Assembly (NCBI GenBank): GCA_040954595.2
Contig: CM082595.2
Coordinates: 2,294,001 to 2,358,000 of the forward strand
From: Balanoglossus misakiensis
Lineage: Eukaryota; Hemichordata
DNA length: 64,000 nucleotides
Direction of reading: 5' to 3'
Made by a program: the position numbers and the translations under genes. This document shows positions 14,553 through 26,240 of this stretch, in pieces (the first letter of the stretch is position 1; the number at the start of each line of letters is the position of its first letter). The notes below the pieces were generated by a model. The model was given only the letters and a program-made list of their open reading frames with translations. It ran no database searches and was not told where the DNA came from.

Positions 14553-17500
14553 ATGCGGATTTTCAGCTCCAGAGCTAACTTCAAACTACTGGCCATCATC
14601 AGCGTCTCATTTGCATTTTTCACGCTCGCCCTGTGGTCAAGATGCGACAACTCTCTCGATTCGCGAGATAGTGTCCAGCTCATCAGCCACGACCACGACC
14701 CCGGAGGTCGTCGGCTTGAAGACAGCGGCAACGATGTCTCGCTGATGAACCAGAACTTCCCGAACGCCGGGAGCAGTCAACGGTACCAGCCGATTGACTG
14801 CATTATCAACAATGAGTACACGATAGAAGGTCGGCGCGAAGGCGGGGAGGTCTTTCTACCGTTCAGTTTCCTTGAGAAATACTTTGAAGTGTATGGGAAG
14901 GTTGCTGAGTACGATGGCTATGAACGCTTCGAGTGGCAGCATAGCTACTCCAAAGTGTATTATCCAAAGGAAGTCTACAACCCAGAGGGTGTCTTTATGT
15001 CTTTTGATCACTACAATGTGGAGTTGAGAGATAGAGTCAAGTGCATCAGTGGCATTGAAGGTAAGTCTTTTTATTACCTCTTCACCAGCACATCTTGGTT
15101 TGGTCCTATTGTTCTCTATGGGCATGGGTGGACCCATATGCAGGGAAAGAGGGGTGAAAGGGGTAATTACCCCTCTCCAACCAAACTTTGGTGTACCCCA
15201 TCATCTCCAATGGCATATGGGTCGATCCATGTACTCAGAAATGGGTGTGAATGGGTTAAAAACTTATATGAGGAAATTTCAACTCTTCTGTACATTTAAC
15301 AAAAATCAGTAAGCGTCTTATCATTTTGGATGTTGGTAGCAAAAGTAATATTGGATACAAGTAACAAAGTGCAGTGTGTCCACAAAAGAAAACTCACAGT
15401 GAGGCTGAGAGGAGGAGGGAAAAAAATTGGACAAAAGTCGTATCTAATGGGGTGTTCTGAAGTGTAATCTTTGAAGCACATCCTCATCATGAAATCAATC
15501 TCTCTGTAGTATTCAGTCACACTTCTTCAGTGATGTGAAGCCAATGGCATTACAATCAGTCCGAATGCGCCTGGTGCAGATTTACCAGGAGACATCAAAC
15601 TCCGATATTTCACACCTCTTGGGAATTGTCCTCATCAAATTCTGCAGATCATTGATCGCAATCCGAAAGTACTCGGGATTTGATCATTCTGGTGTTATCT
15701 CAATTTTCCTATTGATGTGAAAGTATGGTATGCATCGGTGTGATAATCGAGATGCTTCTATTGAAGTTGTCAGAATGTATGATGATGTGCGCCCAAATAT
15801 ATCTATCATCTGATCTCGTGTGACTCCACCATCAACACTGTATAATTCATCATATCAACGACAATGCACCAACTCCACATTATAAAACTTCAATAACTTA
15901 CAGGACGACCTCAGGCATATGTTCAGAAATCTTTCTCTGGAGATTTATATTGCGAATTTATGAGAACCCTTTTGGAATTATTTATTCTTGTATAATAGAA
16001 GTGAAATTTTGTGGTGCTGAGGGGTCCCAATCCATTCTGGTTTTGTCGTAAGAATCATAGACGGTGGAGTCTGTGTTGAAGTGTGAAGCCATCAGGGGAA
16101 AAAATCAAGGAATAGAACCCAGACAGATGGCGATGATTGGAGTTTGACAAGTCTGGAGTTTTTGCAACCAGGATGTAGTCAATCAAGAGATCTTTTTTTC
16201 CCCTCTGTCTGCCAGTTGGGTTCAAAATGTGATATGTTTGTAACTGAAGACTTCATGGCCTCCTCCCTAGCGAAGTATTTATTTATTTGATTAGGGAATT
16301 CCCTCCCACAAACACTGTCCAGTGGGCCGACCTTTAGCCCTTTCCCCACTGTGGTTTGGTCTAAATCCATTGTTTTCTACGGTAAAGTTGGACCTCTTAA
16401 GATGGAAACAGGGTTGAAAGGGTTGAAGGAACAGTAGCTGTAACTTTAATGGTTACACAAATTTAAAATACTGAAAGAAGTTTCAATATCAAAAGTTACA
16501 TGTACTGTCCCTTTAAAAGTCAAACAAATATTACGTCAAAAGATGGTGACTTTCCCCTATTATCCTTGCATTTCTGATAACAAGTGACCAAATACAGCCG
16601 TCTGTATACCGGTTTAGGCCTGAGGGTTGTAAACTTGCTGTGCTGAAATACGTCCTTGAGTCCTCTCTTTCCCGTCTTAGCCATGGTCATCGATCTGTCA
16701 ACACAGTTTAAGCACTCATTAAACTTGAAGTAGGGAGATGAGCTTGTAAAATTTGTCTCAGTAAATCAGCTGAAGTGAAAACCAGCTCATCAGTGTCACC
16801 GTTTGCGGGTAAATATTTTCACAATGGAAGATGAGATTTGGAGTCCCATGTCACAGTTTTTAGTGCCAACAGCTGAGAATTTGTAAACTTGATTCCTCAA
16901 GAATAACAGATCAGTTTCTTGGGTGACCGTGAAGGAGCACTAACCCCAGGGCAGGGATGATAGTTCTGCAAGGATCACATGGCGTTTAATCAACAAGTCT
17001 AATAGTTGTGGCGAGTTTTTACTAGTCATCTCAATGTTGAATTTGTTGGTACGTGTAGTTTGATTGCGTGCTAGCTTGTTTGATCAACTGCTGATTGGTT
17101 GAGCTACAGTGCATACACCATCTGCTAAAACTCTGCTTCGATTGGACGAAAACTGATCTGGAGATTGTGAACTCTTGTGCCATGGTGGTAGGGGGCGATT
17201 AGTCTAGTGGCAAAGCGGACAAAATACGGCTAGATACTAGACTAGGGGCGACGAATGCTGAATGTGGTGTGATGTGATACTAATATGAGGGAGATAACAG
17301 CATCTTTGGTTTGCACATTTCACAGATCGTTGGGTATACCTGTCTCCTTCATTCATTTATCAAACTCTTATCGAGACACAAGTGGGCTGGCTGCAATCAC
17401 GTGCGGAGACCTTTAGTCCTCGATGAGTTTGAACTTTCAACAGGAGAGGAAACCGATGAAAAAGAAATTACAGAGAATAAATACATGCAATGATTGATAT

Positions 17501-20500
17501 TGACATACATCTGGATTACATCAGAGGATGTCAACTGAAGTATTTGTTGCTTTGTTAATCTGTTTAGAGTTATTACAGAATGTTAGTTGTTGCCTTTTAG
17601 AGTCTGTGTGTGTTTAGCGGCTTATTGATTATTGTGATCGGACTACTTTGTGCTCATTCTGTTATTGTTCTTTGTGTTAAATACCAGTTCACGTAACTCG
17701 CTGGAATTGTTCCCTGGCTGTTGTGGGCGAGTTTGTTCCAACTTGTTCACTTCGGGGACTTTGACTGTGTGGACACGATCGGCCACCATCTATGTCTGCC
17801 TACAACTCGGCCGTTTTTGTAACTCATGTTGAACGGCATTCCACTTTAATATTCCCGTCCCCTCCAACAAAGTAGCCTTTATACTTGAGGATTACAAAGC
17901 AAAATCACACCAGTCATCTGCAGTGGTGGAGGTATTACATCCACAGATCTTCATATTGACACATAACAAGTATAGAACCGTGGAGAGAAACATAAACAGC
18001 CGTTAGAAATCAAACGGGGACATCTAGACTGATATACACACATCTATCGTCATCTAGTTTCTCTTCATTCACCCTGAATTCCATCGTTCATGATGGATGC
18101 CACACAACTGGATCTGAGCCAAATAAATCATCCAATTTGTAAAAAAACAACAGAGTATATATCCCAGGGTAGGCGTTCCCATTTAATGTCTTTATAAATC
18201 TCGGCCGTATCATTACAGTTTTTTATGGTTATCGACCCACTTTACTGTCCCTTAACCGTGTTAAATTATTCTGCTTTAAAAACACCAACTAGACTGTGAT
18301 TTGGTCGTTGCTTCATAGACATGAATCTTCACTTAAAAGCAACAGAGTCTTTCTGAGTGAATGTTCAAGATTTGATGTTTACAAACGGTAAATTTAAATC
18401 TAAATTTTGATATTTTATATTTATACAAGAAGGTCCAATAACTCTCTCAACACAATTTTGTTCAATTTGCATGGTAACCCATTTTCAAATCGTAAAAATC
18501 TCGTTGAGCAAGACTCCAAGATTCTGTAAATCCTCTTTTGAGATGGGTATTACATTGATATTTCCCATTGGCTCAGTTCCACTACCAGCTCTGATTGACA
18601 AGGTCTGCCCTTTGTTAGTGACAGGGTCCAATGAGTTTTATAGAACTACAAATTTTGCAAAATGACGTCAGTGCAGTCATGGACATCTGATGGCAATTTG
18701 AGATAATACCAAGCATTCAGTGTAATCCTGTTTCGAATACGATTATAGCACCGTGGATTTGACTTAATCTGGGAATTACCAACAGATAATGTACTTCACA
18801 TAGTGTGCGCTGACCTTCATCGTCTGTCGATTTGAATGATGCTATCATGGGTTTTTATCGACCCAGCAATCCTGTAGAGTGTAGTAATTATTGTAGTATT
18901 TATAATTTTAGAATAGGTAAAAATTTTAAAGGGGAGATGTCCACCAAACTGCACATGCCCGACTTTTCTGTTTATACATTGTTGCCATTGTTCAGGGAGA
19001 CCCTGACAACCAATTTGTATGTTACATCAAAGTGAATTGGAAATGTGATAAAAAGTAACAACTGCATTGTTGCCATGATGTACATTGTAGCAGTTACACT
19101 CTATTGTAATACAAAGTAACAACCACATTGTTTGCAATGAATGATGTACATTGTAGCAGTTACACTTTGCATCTAATTTGCCTTGTCACAGCTGCAGGCA
19201 GGACGACTAACCAACCCTTTAAATTTGCAAATCAGGAGTAGACAACAGTAGTTGATTCACAGAACAAGAATTTATGTGGAAAAGTAGCCAAAACTGACAA
19301 GATAACCAAGATTTAATAAACGCACAAGAAACTTTTACACGTCCGATATTTATCTTCCTCTTGTGAGTGATAACATGGCTGTGTCACTCAATCTCAGAGC
19401 CCCTAATGGCAGGATGTATATCCCTGACATACACCATCAAACCTTCCATGACATCTTTACAACCCACTATATGAAGACACATTACCTCTCTGTCCCTCTC
19501 TCTCGTGATCAGTCAACAAAAGCTGTGGTGTTCCCACTTAATTTCCAGACTAAAAGGGACATTATTTTTGGTTGTGTGAGAAGTGATTCGTGTTTTGCTG
19601 CTCACAGATATGTGCTGAATCATCATTTCCTGGAGTGCTCTGTCACTGATGATAAAAATACGCAGGTACACATCGTTAACAGGTAACAGTTTTGTGACAG
19701 GTTTATATGTTCATATGTATATGAGTTGTAACAGTGAGATACTAAATTGGCTTACTCAGACTGGGCTTGGGTTAGCCCTAAGCTGACTCAGTTGGATGCT
19801 TCGTGTGGATCTGTTAATCTGTAGTTTCTAGACCCAGGCATCTAAGCAAACAGCCAGAGTATTGTTTAGACTGGAGACTTCTAGGGGATAGGGTTAAGGG
19901 GGTGGGTATTTGAGGTATTTCATGGGTGACTTGAAAGTCGATGTGCAGCCACAGAGAAACCACTCAAGTACTTGGCGAAACCATTCCGTCCACAATGGCC
20001 GGGAGATGTATGAAATACTTGCGCACGGGGAGTCAGGAATCGCTTGAAACAAAATATTCAGGGTTTTTTTTACAAACACAGTGTGAGGTGACATTTGATG
20101 TAAACAGTTTGATCTTCGAGAAATTTACGATAACCTATATGTAATTTGACATTTTTTTTCTTAATGTAAGATTGCTGACAAATCTTTTAGAACTACAAAA
20201 AAGAAAAGAGCTTGCTGATTAAAAATTGATATGTAAAATTCAGCAGATGACAGATGAAGCAGCTCAGTCAGTGTTAGTAGTACTAAGATCTTTACGACGT
20301 TTCGACAACACACAAATAGGCTTGTATAGTATCACTTGTGTTTTATTCTGTGTGATCTATAGCTATCTGCTGTTTTCGTAGAAACTCCTTGAATACATTA
20401 TAAGAGAACTAAATAACTGGGTATGTCGTGGAACAGACCTATAAGTTCCTGTTCTGTTTTTTCTGAGATAAGCCATTGCTCAAGATTTACTAGTCGTATG

Positions 20501-23500
20501 CACAACAGACATGCCAGTATTGACTTTAAGGCAGCCGTGTCTTAAAGGACTTGAGGTCAGAGGTCGTGATTCCTCTGACATCGGCGTGTGAACGATGTGT
20601 TCAGTGTGTAAGGTGCATGCATCTTGTTGAGTTGCATGCAGTCTGGAGTCTTTGACAGTTGTGAATAAATCTTGGTGTGCGTCATGAGAGGTTATCACTG
20701 GGGCAGTCTGCAAAACAGAACACCTTCTAAGGTCTACCATATCTGGCTGTGTAAATACCATCGTCCATGGCATCTACATCGTCCGAAACATTAAAGGTAG
20801 ATTGTCACTGCAGATACAACAGTAGTTCAATCAAGGTTAATGCTAAAAGCACAAAACTGTAGACTTGATTTGGCTGCAACATGGACTAGATACGTGAACA
20901 TAAATCTTAATACAGTGTAGTGATTTCCAACACGATTGTCTTCAATAGTCAATATGTTCATAGAATGTTCTTGCAAGTTGCCTAACTCTAACTGAGCATG
21001 AGTCTAGTGTACCGCATCCCATTGTATGTGCAGTGCAAGTTGCCTAACTCTGAGTCCCACTTCTTCCACTGTAGAATAGAATAGGGTAGAATACTGTAAC
21101 TTTAAATGACACATGTCAGAAAAGCTATCATTGGCCAATAAATGTGTCACTTGTACTTTCTCATGGCTTTTCTGTCAGGGGAACCATGATTGGATGCCTC
21201 TGTGCATTTACTTTCAGCAGTACGGGAAGGTGCGTAAGATCCGAGAAAAACACACATGATGGTCCTTTGAAGAGATCTATTCTTGAGATTGCTGCTATCT
21301 TTTAAGAGATCAATTCCAGTGTGATGGATGGGTGTGTCATTTTGGTGTGGCGAGGAAACGGGGGAAATCCTTGCCTTGTGGCCCGGTAATGCGCTGAGCT
21401 GTCTGTGTAAATGGTTTTGTGATGCCTTCGGAGACGGGAATCATTTTGGTGTCATTACCAGAAGGTCGTCATCAGCCATCAGGTGTTAATAGCCATGTTC
21501 CAAACCATCACCAACAGCGCAGGCTGTGAAAAGAAAGGTCAAAATGGCAGATGTGGAGAAACAGATATAGGAATATCTCCGCAGCAATCGCCTCAAAGCA
21601 GGCAGCACATTCGCTTTCTTATCAATCATCTCCAGCCTGCCGCTCGGGAATGTCGTCTTGTTACCTGCGTTCATCCGTACGACTGTCTGAGGATAATAGA
21701 TCTTTTTGAAAAGAAAAACCAGTGACACAAATAATGGTTGCAATCAGCTCATCCATTTTAACATCTTCAACACATTCTTCCCGTGCGATCTTCGTGGACG
21801 ATTTTCAACATTCAGCCAATGAGTTGTGTTTGTTTGGGCTCTATACTTAGAAAACATTAGAAAGCAATATCCTTTGAGTTCTGTAAATTTTCTACTGATG
21901 GTCCGTCCCTTAACATAATCAATATTTTTATTATGAATGATCAAATGTAGATTTTCTGAAACAAATCATAAAATCTCAATAAATCGTACTAGTATGGTAT
22001 GGAATATTTTAAGTACAAATCTTAAAATTTGACTTTGCTTGCTGACCTACAAACCCCAATCTGTAGGGTATGCATTAACATTGACTTTATAACCCAGTAA
22101 CCTAACCTTTGACCTCTGATTCTTCTATTACAGGTGTACCCATATCAACCCAGTGGGGCCCACAAGGCTACTTCTATCCCATACAGATAGCCCAGTTCGG
22201 GTTGAGTCACTACAGCAAGAACCTGACAGAAACCAAACCGCGGGTTCATGTTTACGAGAATGGAGAGAGTCAGAGTGTATCCAAGTGGACAGTGTTGGAC
22301 ACAAGAAGCCATATAGAAAATATTTTAGATGAGGAGAAATCTTCAAGAGTTATAGAATTTATCACTCAGGGTAAGTTGTCACCTTGTCTTTATTTCGGCA
22401 AATATAATTCCAGAAGATCTGCTAACTTGCTTTATTTCAGAACAGAAATTGCTCTTTGAACAGTTACTTCAAGATGTTGACTAAAATATCGTATAATTAG
22501 CCTTTGAAAAAGATGAGCTGCTTTACTGTAATGAAGGGTCATCACCATGGTGATTAGAGTTATGAGGTAAGGAACTAGTCAGGAAAGCCCCCTCTAGAGA
22601 TCAGGATGCTGAATTTTCAGGATACTGTATTTTATGACTGTCCATATTAACATTGAAAATTGCTTTGTTTTACTTTGTTGCAGATGACGCTTCTGGTGTG
22701 GCGTTGAATTTGAAGAATTCCGGGGATTTTGAGATTTCTTTTGACTTTAAATGTTTCAGCAACTGCAGCATAACGGTCATAGTGGAGACCATGGAAAAAG
22801 ACAAACCATACTTCATACACTATGTGACTAGTAAAGAAGTCATAGTTAAAAAAGGAGTCCATGTATATTATGGTATAGGTGATAGCAGACAATGGAGGAC
22901 TATAACGAGAGATGTAATGAATGATATTAGGAAAGGCATCGGGCAGACCAATGGAAAGTCTGTGAAAAAACTAAAAGTGACAGTACAAAATATTTTAAAG
23001 ATTGTGCTGCAAGGATTCGGTCGGATCGATAATGTGGTCTTATCAACAACTGCACACATGGCGCATTTCTATGACGCGGCTGATTGGTTGTTGCAGAATC
23101 AAGACCGACAGGGAGGTTGGCCGATCTGGGTGACGCGGATTTTTGCCGAAGAGATGGGGGAGCTGCCGCCAGGTTGGTATTCAGCGATGGGACAGGGGCA
23201 CGCCATGTCTACATTAACGAGAGCATATCGTAAAACTGGCAATCAAGAATACCTCAACGCTGCGCTGCGAGCGACGAAACCGTTCAACAAGTTGTCGTCG
23301 GAGGGCGGCGTGAAAGCAGTATTTCTGGACAGGTATCCGTGGTACGAGGAGTACCCGACGAAACCGAGCTCGTTCGTCTTAAACGGCTTTATTTACAGTT
23401 TGATCGGCCTTTACGATCTGATGCTAACAGCGCCCCCGTCGGAGAGAGGGGAGGCAGAGAGACTCTATAAGGAAGGCATGGCGTCACTGAAAGCTCTTCT

Positions 23501-23708
23501 GACAATGTTCGACACCGGTTCAGGGACTGTTTACGATTTGCGGCACATCACGACCGGCGTGGCCCCGAAGCTTGCCAGGTGGGATTACCACACCACACAT
23601 ATCAGTCAACTCCAGCTGTTGAACAGTATTGACAGCGACCCAATCTTTCGGACAACCGTGGAGCGATGGATTGGCTACATGAAGGGAAAGAGAGCTAAAC
23701 ACAACTGA
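14553..23708 (+). CDS. GLCE: D-glucuronyl C5-epimerase (heparan sulfate / heparin biosynthesis), 3 coding exons, 589 aa
   Basis: Coding exons are 14553-15060, 22134-22370 and 22684-23708, all with GT-AG borders and closing phase. The enzyme converts D-glucuronic acid to L-iduronic acid in N-sulfated heparan sulfate, in the Golgi lumen. Residues about 13-29 form an uncleaved type II signal anchor after a short basic cytosolic end. The C-terminal catalytic half matches the vertebrate enzyme closely: GWYSAMGQG (Y414), WYEEYP (Y472), YDLRH (Y532), WDYHTTH (Y550) and the end KGKRAKHN. Y472, Y532 and Y550 correspond by a constant offset of 28 to the human active-site tyrosines Y500, Y560 and Y578 as I remember them, so the enzyme looks intact. 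Human GLCE is 617 aa; the difference lies in the N-terminal stem. The start ATG lies 28 nt into an exon whose acceptor is at 14524, so at least one 5' UTR exon lies upstream. The identity is near certain; the first residues are slightly less so. Confidence 0.96.
15072..15166 (+). mobile_element. Diverged copy of the 93-bp element in GLCE intron 1
   Basis: The shared TTGGTTTGGTCC and TTCTCTATGG core and the GGGGTGAAAGG right end are clear, with several substitutions. It begins only 11 bases inside the intron, right after the donor at 15061. Confidence 0.6.
15163..15260 (+). mobile_element. Second, older related repeat adjoining the first
   Basis: It starts TAATTACCCCTCTCC and ends GGGTGTGAATGGGTTAA, the same layout as the 93-bp family but with a different core. 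A reverse-oriented relative is at 26265-26350, sharing ACCCATTTCT, ACATGGATC and a TACCAAA block. Confidence 0.45.
16335..16425 (+). mobile_element. 93-bp element copy abutting another inverted-repeat element
   Basis: It contains TAGCCCTTTCCCCAC, TGGTTTGGTCTAAATCC, TTTTCTACGG and GGGTTGAAAGGGTT in the family order. A different element starts immediately at 16426. Confidence 0.65.
16426..16515. mobile_element. 90-bp inverted-repeat element
   Basis: The left end AAGGAACAGTAGCTGTAACT and the reverse complement of the right end AAGGGACAGTACATGTAACT differ at only a few positions. The interior is AT-rich. The shared AAGGGACA ends resemble the element at 1587-1770. Confidence 0.5.
19052..19175 (+). 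repeat. Tandem duplication of about 61 bp, two copies
   Basis: Both units begin AAAGTAACAAC and share GATGTACATTGTAGCAGTTA followed by CACT. The copies differ by a few substitutions and a short insertion. Confidence 0.8.
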
Positions 23709-26217
23709 ATTTCTGTTTTCATGTCGCCAACTCACTAGACGATAAATCCTACATCCCAATGTTTTCACACATCACATGTCAGTCGTGATTTCATCTAAAT
23801 GAACCAATCCAAAGATCATCAACCTGAAGGGCCTTAGAACAGAACAGCATACGTACAGAGAATGAAAGAGTACTATACTGGTTAACACAGCGGGATAATG
23901 ATTCTCTGCTCCATACCAAGGCATCCTTCAACTCGACTACACAATCCCATGTGAGGCTCTACCTGTGGTGTATAGTGTGTGATACATCATCCATCACATG
24001 ACCCACAATATGTGTAACATGCAACACGTTGCGAGTCCTATGTTTGTGATGAAAACTAACCGTGGCTCATATTGAGTTGATCAAATAAGTTAAGAGAGAG
24101 AAAGGTTATATGTTGGCCATGAAATCAGTTATTTTGGCTCATATTGGGCTGGGTGAATAACAAAGTACAATACTATATCATTTCAATGCGGGTATGTAGG
24201 TTGGACATTTTAGTGTAGGTAAAATACATGGTGCCTGTATAGATCTTTGTATAAAGTTTTAAGATATTTTTTTGTGTCAATTACTACAGTGCATCCAGTC
24301 GTGGAATACGGTAAAACCCTAATGTATATGGGTTTATGTGTATGTATAAAATGTACTTTTGCAATTGGTGTGAGAGAAAAGTAAGTGATTGTTCGATAAA
24401 TCTCATGCAAAAATTTACCAAAGTTTCACAGCTCTTATATTGCTGACTATTTATGTTTTGTCAAATCTTTAGTTATTTTAAGCGTGTTCATATTTCTTCA
24501 TGTATTTTGATCAATATTTGGTCGAGACTTTTCAACTTGACATCAAAAAAACTTAAATTGGAATATTATTTTCATGTCAGCACCAACATGGTACTGATGA
24601 GTGCACAACAAGAAAGAGAGAGATGATCCTGTCAACCCCTTGTGAAATCTCGAGAAAAGCACTTCAAAGTATAGAAAAAATATAAACAGGTAGCAATCTT
24701 AGGGCTGTTAATTATCTATCATTCATATTCTCTAATGCCCATGATGGGAAATGCTGTCCAAAGTTAACGTACAACCAACCAATCATTCATGTTAATTTAT
24801 AAAGAAATTATTTTTTGTGCCTAATTTCTGTTCAGACTGCAGAGCTTTGTGTGTTGTTTCTGTTGTTGTATCGTCAGATGTTTTCTGATGCAAAGTAACA
24901 TCAAATATGTCTAGAAAAGGCCATGCGAGGTTAACCCTTTCACCACCATGGTTTGGTCCAAATCCGTTGTTTTCTATGGTAAAATTGGAGTATTATAGAG
25001 GGAACTAGGGGTGAAAGGGTTAAAATACTGTTCAGCATTTGTTTATCCTGTGCAGTTTTACCATTTAAAGATCTGTTTCTTGTTTGTTTTTGTTAGACAT
25101 ATGAATTGGATCTAATTAGCCGAGTACCATATCTTCTAGTGTAGTAACTAACCGCACGTCCAATGGTCATGTGATAGCTCTTAACCAATCAGGAGTAAAT
25201 ACCGACAAGGCACTGTTTCAGTGTTTAAAATCTCTATTACTCAAATCCATGTGACAACCTTGATGATTTACATTAAAATTTTCCTTTTCATGGTGATGTC
25301 AGCGAACAGCTTGGCATGCCGTAACCCCATCAGCATTCAAGTATGTTTTCAGTCCTTGACATATCATTTCTGCAACTCTAAGTGTGTGTTTTTTGCAAAC
25401 GCTGAGCACAACATCACTTGGCAAAATAACCTACTCAGATTTATTTTTAAAAAAGGAACATGCAAAATTCGAGGACTTCTTTGAAGTACAGTTAAACCAA
25501 AGACATATCTCATTTGTTGATCTGAAGATAAAAATTCTCAAAAATACATTTTCGTGTCATTTTAAATATATTTTAGTGTATATGATTCAAATTTCATCAA
25601 AGTTTTGTCACGTCCTTGCACTGGTTCAATTAACTAATGAGGCTTATATTGTACATATATGGACAACAGTACTGTCAACCTGTGTTCCTTAATTTTTCCA
25701 GAAAGTACTAAATTTTTACAGTTTAGGTCGGTGGAGGTGTATGAAGAATACTACAGCTCATATTTATGCCATAAGTTCTGTCAAAACATAAAGAGTGTGG
25801 GGGGTGGGTTTGGTGAGAGACTGGATTTTTTCGTCTTTTGGAAAAAAAATGGTGTGAAAATTAAGTGCACAGTTGTAAACTTGAATTTGATGTTTGGTGA
25901 CGGTGCTAATATGTCAAAATGAAATGTGTGTGTATTTTGGTTCTGCATGTAACCTGCCAGTTTCTTGTTCTGCTCTCTAAAGCATGCAGAAATACTTTGA
26001 CATAATTTTCAGCTTTTTGACTCTCCCTGAATATGTTGTTAGGGGTGTCATTATTTGCTGTAAATCCACACAAGCCCATGCTTTAACATGTCCATGCTGG
26101 CTGTTCATATACAAGCCATGTTGACACATCAAATAATGATTTCCATGAGCTTTAGGGAGTTGAAAAAGAAACAGAAGAACTGATAAAAATACTGAAATTA
26201 TAGCTTGTGTCTACTTT
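23709..26217 (+). other. Presumed GLCE 3' UTR or flank
   Basis: The open frames are short and look random. The only clear structure is the complete 93-bp element at 24931-25023. Read as a 3' UTR it would end at the AATAAA cluster at 26218-26240. Confidence 0.4.
24931..25023 (+). mobile_element. 93-bp TTAA-flanked inverted-repeat element (complete copy)
   Basis: It begins TTAACCCTTTCACC and ends GGGGTGAAAGGGTTAA, giving 14 bp of perfect terminal inverted repeat. The core contains ATGGTTTGGTCCAAATCC and a TTTTCTATGG stretch shared with the other copies. It is too short to encode anything. TTAA ends followed by CCC resemble piggyBac-type non-autonomous elements. Confidence 0.8.
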
Positions 26218-26240
26218 AATAAAATAAACTGTGAAATAAA
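26218..26240 (+). terminator. Cluster of three AATAAA signals, candidate GLCE poly(A) region
   Basis: AATAAA occurs at 26218, 26223 and 26235. I found no canonical signal closer to the GLCE stop codon at 23708, so the 3' UTR may be about 2.5 kb long and would include an inverted-repeat element at 24931-25023. The assignment is an inference; a variant signal nearer the stop is possible. Confidence 0.4.

Larger units (their letters stand above)
15061..22133 (+). other. GLCE intron 1 (7.1 kb), no convincing internal gene
   Basis: The donor is GTAAGT at 15061 and the acceptor follows TTCTATTACAG at 22133. The intron holds inverted-repeat elements (15072-15166, 15163-15260, 16335-16425, 16426-16515), a tRNA-like A-box hairpin (17191-17250) and a tandem duplication (19052-19175). 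An open frame of about 100 residues near 19375-19686 resembles nothing I know. The rest shows no coding signal to me. Confidence 0.8.

Noticed and set aside
14366-14731. 121-codon antisense frame at the GLCE start exon
   Set aside because: The sense strand carries the well-supported GLCE coding sequence with matching splice sites.
19375-19686. Open frame of about 104 codons in GLCE intron 1
   Set aside because: It resembles no family I know, has no linked exons that I could find, and its ending looks random. A decayed mobile-element fragment is possible but unsupported.
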